6,752 nucleotides of DNA, from NCBI GenBank assembly GCA_016934875.1, contig JAFGSC010000300.1, positions 1 through 6,752 on the forward strand, in the 5' to 3' direction. The stretch is from Candidatus Atribacteria bacterium. GTDB taxonomy: Bacteria; Atribacterota; Phoenicimicrobiia; Phoenicimicrobiales; Stramentimicrobiaceae. Below, piece after piece: positions 6,443 to 6,752 of this stretch (positions are counted from its first letter, which is position 1; every line of letters starts with the position of its first letter). The notes under the pieces were generated by a model that worked only from the letters and a program-made list of their open reading frames with translations, was not told the DNA's origin and did not search any database. Position numbers and translations under genes: made by a program.

Positions 6443-6752
6443 ACCGATCAAAAAATGGACGATCCAGTTGTCGAGGATGAACCAAATTATTTAACAACTA
6501 TATTTCTGAAAGGATTGGCAAAAAATTCACTCCTTAATAATTCAGCTGAGAAGTTACTTAAATATCTGTTTGGTTCCGATTCTATAGAAATTCAAATAAC
6601 TAAAAATGGCGAGAAACTTGCCCAATTTGATCTGGATTTTAAAGAGCGATTAATTTTTTGCTATTTGGCTTATAAAAAATATCAAGCACTTAGAAAGGGA
6701 TATTCTGATTGGAAAAAAATTCCATTAGGTTCAGAATTCCGTCTCTCTTCAA
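5432..6752 (+). CDS. AAA-like (AAA_35-type) ATPase paralogue with a different C-terminal domain, 3' truncated by window
   Basis: 440 codons are open to the window end; the stop lies outside. Residues 1-337 align without gaps to the ATPase at 3332. Walker A is GPSQMGKT (45-52), Walker B is IVLLFDEIER (130-139; D135, E136), SCHPQLMQHLC is at 231-241, and the winged-helix-like end is CTIRNKIYQEF. From residue 338 the sequence is unrelated to copy A. It has an acidic linker (DDPVVEDEP), then a soluble region with no membrane helix seen so far. That region includes IEIQITKNG, a helix with FKERLIFCYLAYKKYQALRKG and then SDWKKIP. This strand-helix-helix pattern could be a DNA-binding winged helix of the OmpR/SARP-like type, but evidence is thin. 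The likely role is a soluble, signal-responsive NTPase sharing its switch domain with the membrane-anchored paralogue (inference). The gene is easily missed because it has no stop codon within the window. Confidence 0.88.
   Translation, partial: MQDNPYRYTGPLHPIHDKLVCVNRKKELEQVISGILRGEYWTILGPSQMGKTTLLNQLIHELTAFNCIYFDMESCHNTDELFYNLLEDTITDNLLRDGFTIQTDNKKDFGHEINFYNFLISVEDKENKKIVLLFDEIERLPVVKPFLKLWRKIFSERNFHPELNKYAVIIAGSVDLIELTIGKTSPFNISKKLYLGELPMPEAKALIDNPMKKLGIIIDSEAKNEIINLTSCHPQLMQHLCYLLVEQALNNNKHISKPDVENAIEILYVESDNLSTLANEISSDKTLLQLIEKILSGDQVHYLPFKKYSIAGTGPIIMRQKFCTIRNKIYQEFIHSITDQKMDDPVVEDEPNYLTTIFLKGLAKNSLLNNSAEKLLKYLFGSDSIEIQITKNGEKLAQFDLDFKERLIFCYLAYKKYQALRKGYSDWKKIPLGSEFRLSS

Overview
This window is an AT-rich (roughly one third G+C) bacterial segment with every gene on the + strand, closely packed and mostly preceded by Shine-Dalgarno-like sequences. 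The lineage cannot be fixed from the sequence. STAND-like/AAA-like ATPases of this kind occur in cyanobacteria and in many large-genome or uncultivated Gram-negative lineages, so I offer no taxon. No rRNA, tRNA, CRISPR array, transposase or integrase was seen.

Layout: (1) bases 1-444 hold the 3' part of an unrecognised gene that begins before the window. Part of it is clearly more GC-rich than everything downstream. (2) 469-3351 encodes a 960-residue protein with two P-loop NTPase modules, each followed by a winged-helix-like segment, separated by a region that may be a degenerate restriction-endonuclease-like fold. (3) 3332-4561 overlaps it by 20 nt and encodes a 409-residue AAA-like (AAA_35-type) ATPase ending in a two-helix membrane hairpin. 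(4) 4600-5304 encodes a small protein with one membrane helix near each end and an Ig-like/CARDB-like beta domain between them. (5) After a 127-nt spacer, 5432 to the window end is a second AAA-like ATPase. It is a paralogue of gene 3 (about 77% identical over the first 337 residues by hand count, no gaps) but has a completely different C-terminal tail. Its end lies outside the window.

The notable structure is a 2,100-nt-offset tandem pair of ATPase 'heads' with exchanged 'tails' (membrane hairpin versus a soluble domain). The pair sits beside a double-ATPase protein of the same broad superfamily and a membrane protein with a predicted extracytoplasmic domain. I read this as a modular, probably membrane-associated STAND-like NTPase cluster for sensing, signalling or defence. 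That role is an inference: no catalytic effector (nuclease, protease, TIR, etc.) with an intact active site is recognisable inside the window, and the cluster continues past its 3' end.
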